Of a DNA stretch of 6,046 bases, positions 5,287-6,046 are shown piece by piece. Every line of letters begins with the position of its first letter. Positions within the stretch are counted from its first letter, which is position 1. The stretch comes from an uncultured Collinsella sp. (lineage in GTDB: Bacteria > Actinomycetota > Coriobacteriia > Coriobacteriales > Coriobacteriaceae), in contig CABRZN010000111.1 in assembly GCA_902475445.1 (NCBI GenBank), forward strand, positions 1 through 6,046, read 5' to 3'. The notes below the pieces were generated by a model. It was given only the letters and a program-made list of their open reading frames with translations. It had not been told where the DNA came from and did no database searches. The translations under genes and the position numbers were made by a program.

Positions 5287-6046
5287 TTAGTTGGACTCGC
5301 CCACCAGGGCGCGGCAGAAATCTTTGGCATTAAACTCCTGCAGGTCATCGACCTGCTCGCCCACGCCGATGCGCAGGATCGGGAGCTTGAGCTTCTCGGC
5401 CACGGCCATGGCGATACCGCCCTTAGCCGTGCCGTCGAGCTTAGTCATGATAATACCGTCCAGGCCCAGCGCCTCGTTAAACTCGAGCGCCTGGTTCAGA
5501 CCGTTCTGACCAGTGGCGGCATCGATCACAAGCACGACCGAGACCGGCATGGGACCGGCGGCCATATTGGCGGCGCGCTTACGGGTCACATTGACCACCT
5601 TGGCGAGCTCGCGCATGAGCTCGGGACTCGTGTGCAGACGACCGGCGGTATCGATGAGCACCAGGTCGCTACCGCGCTTATCGGCCTCATCGAGCACGTC
5701 ATAGCACACGCTCGCCGGATCGGAACCGCGGTCACGCTTGATAACCGGTACGCCGGCACGCTGACCCCACACATCGAGCTGCTCGATGGCGGCGGCGCGG
5801 AAGGTGTCGGCCGAACCGATCACCACGTTCTTGCCGCGGGCGGCCATGGCGCTCGCGATCTTGCCGACCGTGGTGGTCTTGCCGGCACCGTTGATGCCGA
5901 CAAACAGCACGCAGCTCGGCGTATCGGAAAACGGGTCGCGCTCAACAGGCACAAAATGGCCCTCGAGCTGCTCGGCCAGGGCGCGGCGAAGCTGCGGGGC
6001 GGTCTTGAGGTTCTTCTTGGCAGCGGCGTCGCGCAGGTCATCGGAG
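5287..6046 (-). CDS. ftsY: Signal recognition particle receptor FtsY, C-terminal part (5' end outside window)
   Basis: The membrane-associated GTPase that docks the Ffh-ribosome complex at the translocon. The window holds the last 252 codons; the frame stays open to the right edge. Residues encoded at 5953-6045 (SDDLRDAAAKKNLKTAPQLR and onward) belong to the end of the N domain, so the GTG at 5952 is internal and not the start. The G domain shows VGINGAGKTTTVGK (P-loop, about 5860-5901), SADTFRAAAIEQL, LIDTAGRLHTS, MTKLDGTAKGGIAMAV and GVGEQVDDLQEF, the last marking FtsY rather than Ffh. The stop is TAA at 5287-5289, whose bases lead straight into the ffh ribosome site (TAAGGAG). Many Firmicutes carry a small ylxM gene between ftsY and ffh; it is absent here. 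Confidence 0.97.
   Translation of the reverse strand, partial: SDDLRDAAAKKNLKTAPQLRRALAEQLEGHFVPVERDPFSDTPSCVLFVGINGAGKTTTVGKIASAMAARGKNVVIGSADTFRAAAIEQLDVWGQRAGVPVIKRDRGSDPASVCYDVLDEADKRGSDLVLIDTAGRLHTSPELMRELAKVVNVTRKRAANMAAGPMPVSVVLVIDAATGQNGLNQALEFNEALGLDGIIMTKLDGTAKGGIAMAVAEKLKLPILRIGVGEQVDDLQEFNAKDFCRALVGESN

Noticed and set aside
5950..5952. GTG as the start of ftsY
   Set aside because: The frame remains open upstream and encodes N-domain sequence to the window edge, so the true start lies outside.

Overview
This is a GC-rich bacterial chromosomal window made mostly of housekeeping genes, with one accessory metal-related regulator. The gene content, the frequent GTG starts and the protein sequences fit a Coriobacteriia actinobacterium, and a Collinsella-like gut species is my best guess. 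That assignment rests on protein recognition from memory, not on a search. No mobile element, CRISPR array, tRNA or rRNA gene was seen.

Layout from left to right: (1) the N-terminus of a MATE-family multidrug/metabolite efflux transporter on the minus strand, cut by the left edge. (2) A SpoU/TrmH-family RNA 2'-O-methyltransferase, minus strand. (3) folA (dihydrofolate reductase) directly behind thyA (thymidylate synthase), minus strand, with no usable intergenic gap and two hairpins after folA. (4) A divergent intergenic region of 166 bp holding two copies of a CATATG-centred palindrome. (5) A plus-strand gene fusing a DUF134 helix-turn-helix domain to a NifX/NifB-type cofactor-binding domain and a His/Cys-rich tail. 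(6) A bidirectional hairpin terminator. (7) The signal recognition particle pair ftsY (cut by the right edge) and ffh, minus strand, read ftsY then ffh and separated by only 10 bp.

How the genes work together: ThyA uses methylenetetrahydrofolate to make dTMP and releases dihydrofolate, which FolA reduces back to tetrahydrofolate, so thyA-folA is a self-contained folate cycle unit. FtsY and Ffh form the GTPase pair that docks ribosomes making membrane proteins at the translocon. The plus-strand fusion gene is unrelated to its neighbours in function and is the most interesting part of the window. It joins a DNA-binding domain to a metal-cofactor-type domain, has a near-perfect internal ribosome binding site in front of an in-frame ATG exactly at the domain boundary, and has a promoter apparently bracketed by two matching palindromes 53 bp apart. 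I see no evidence of a wholly new multi-gene system here.
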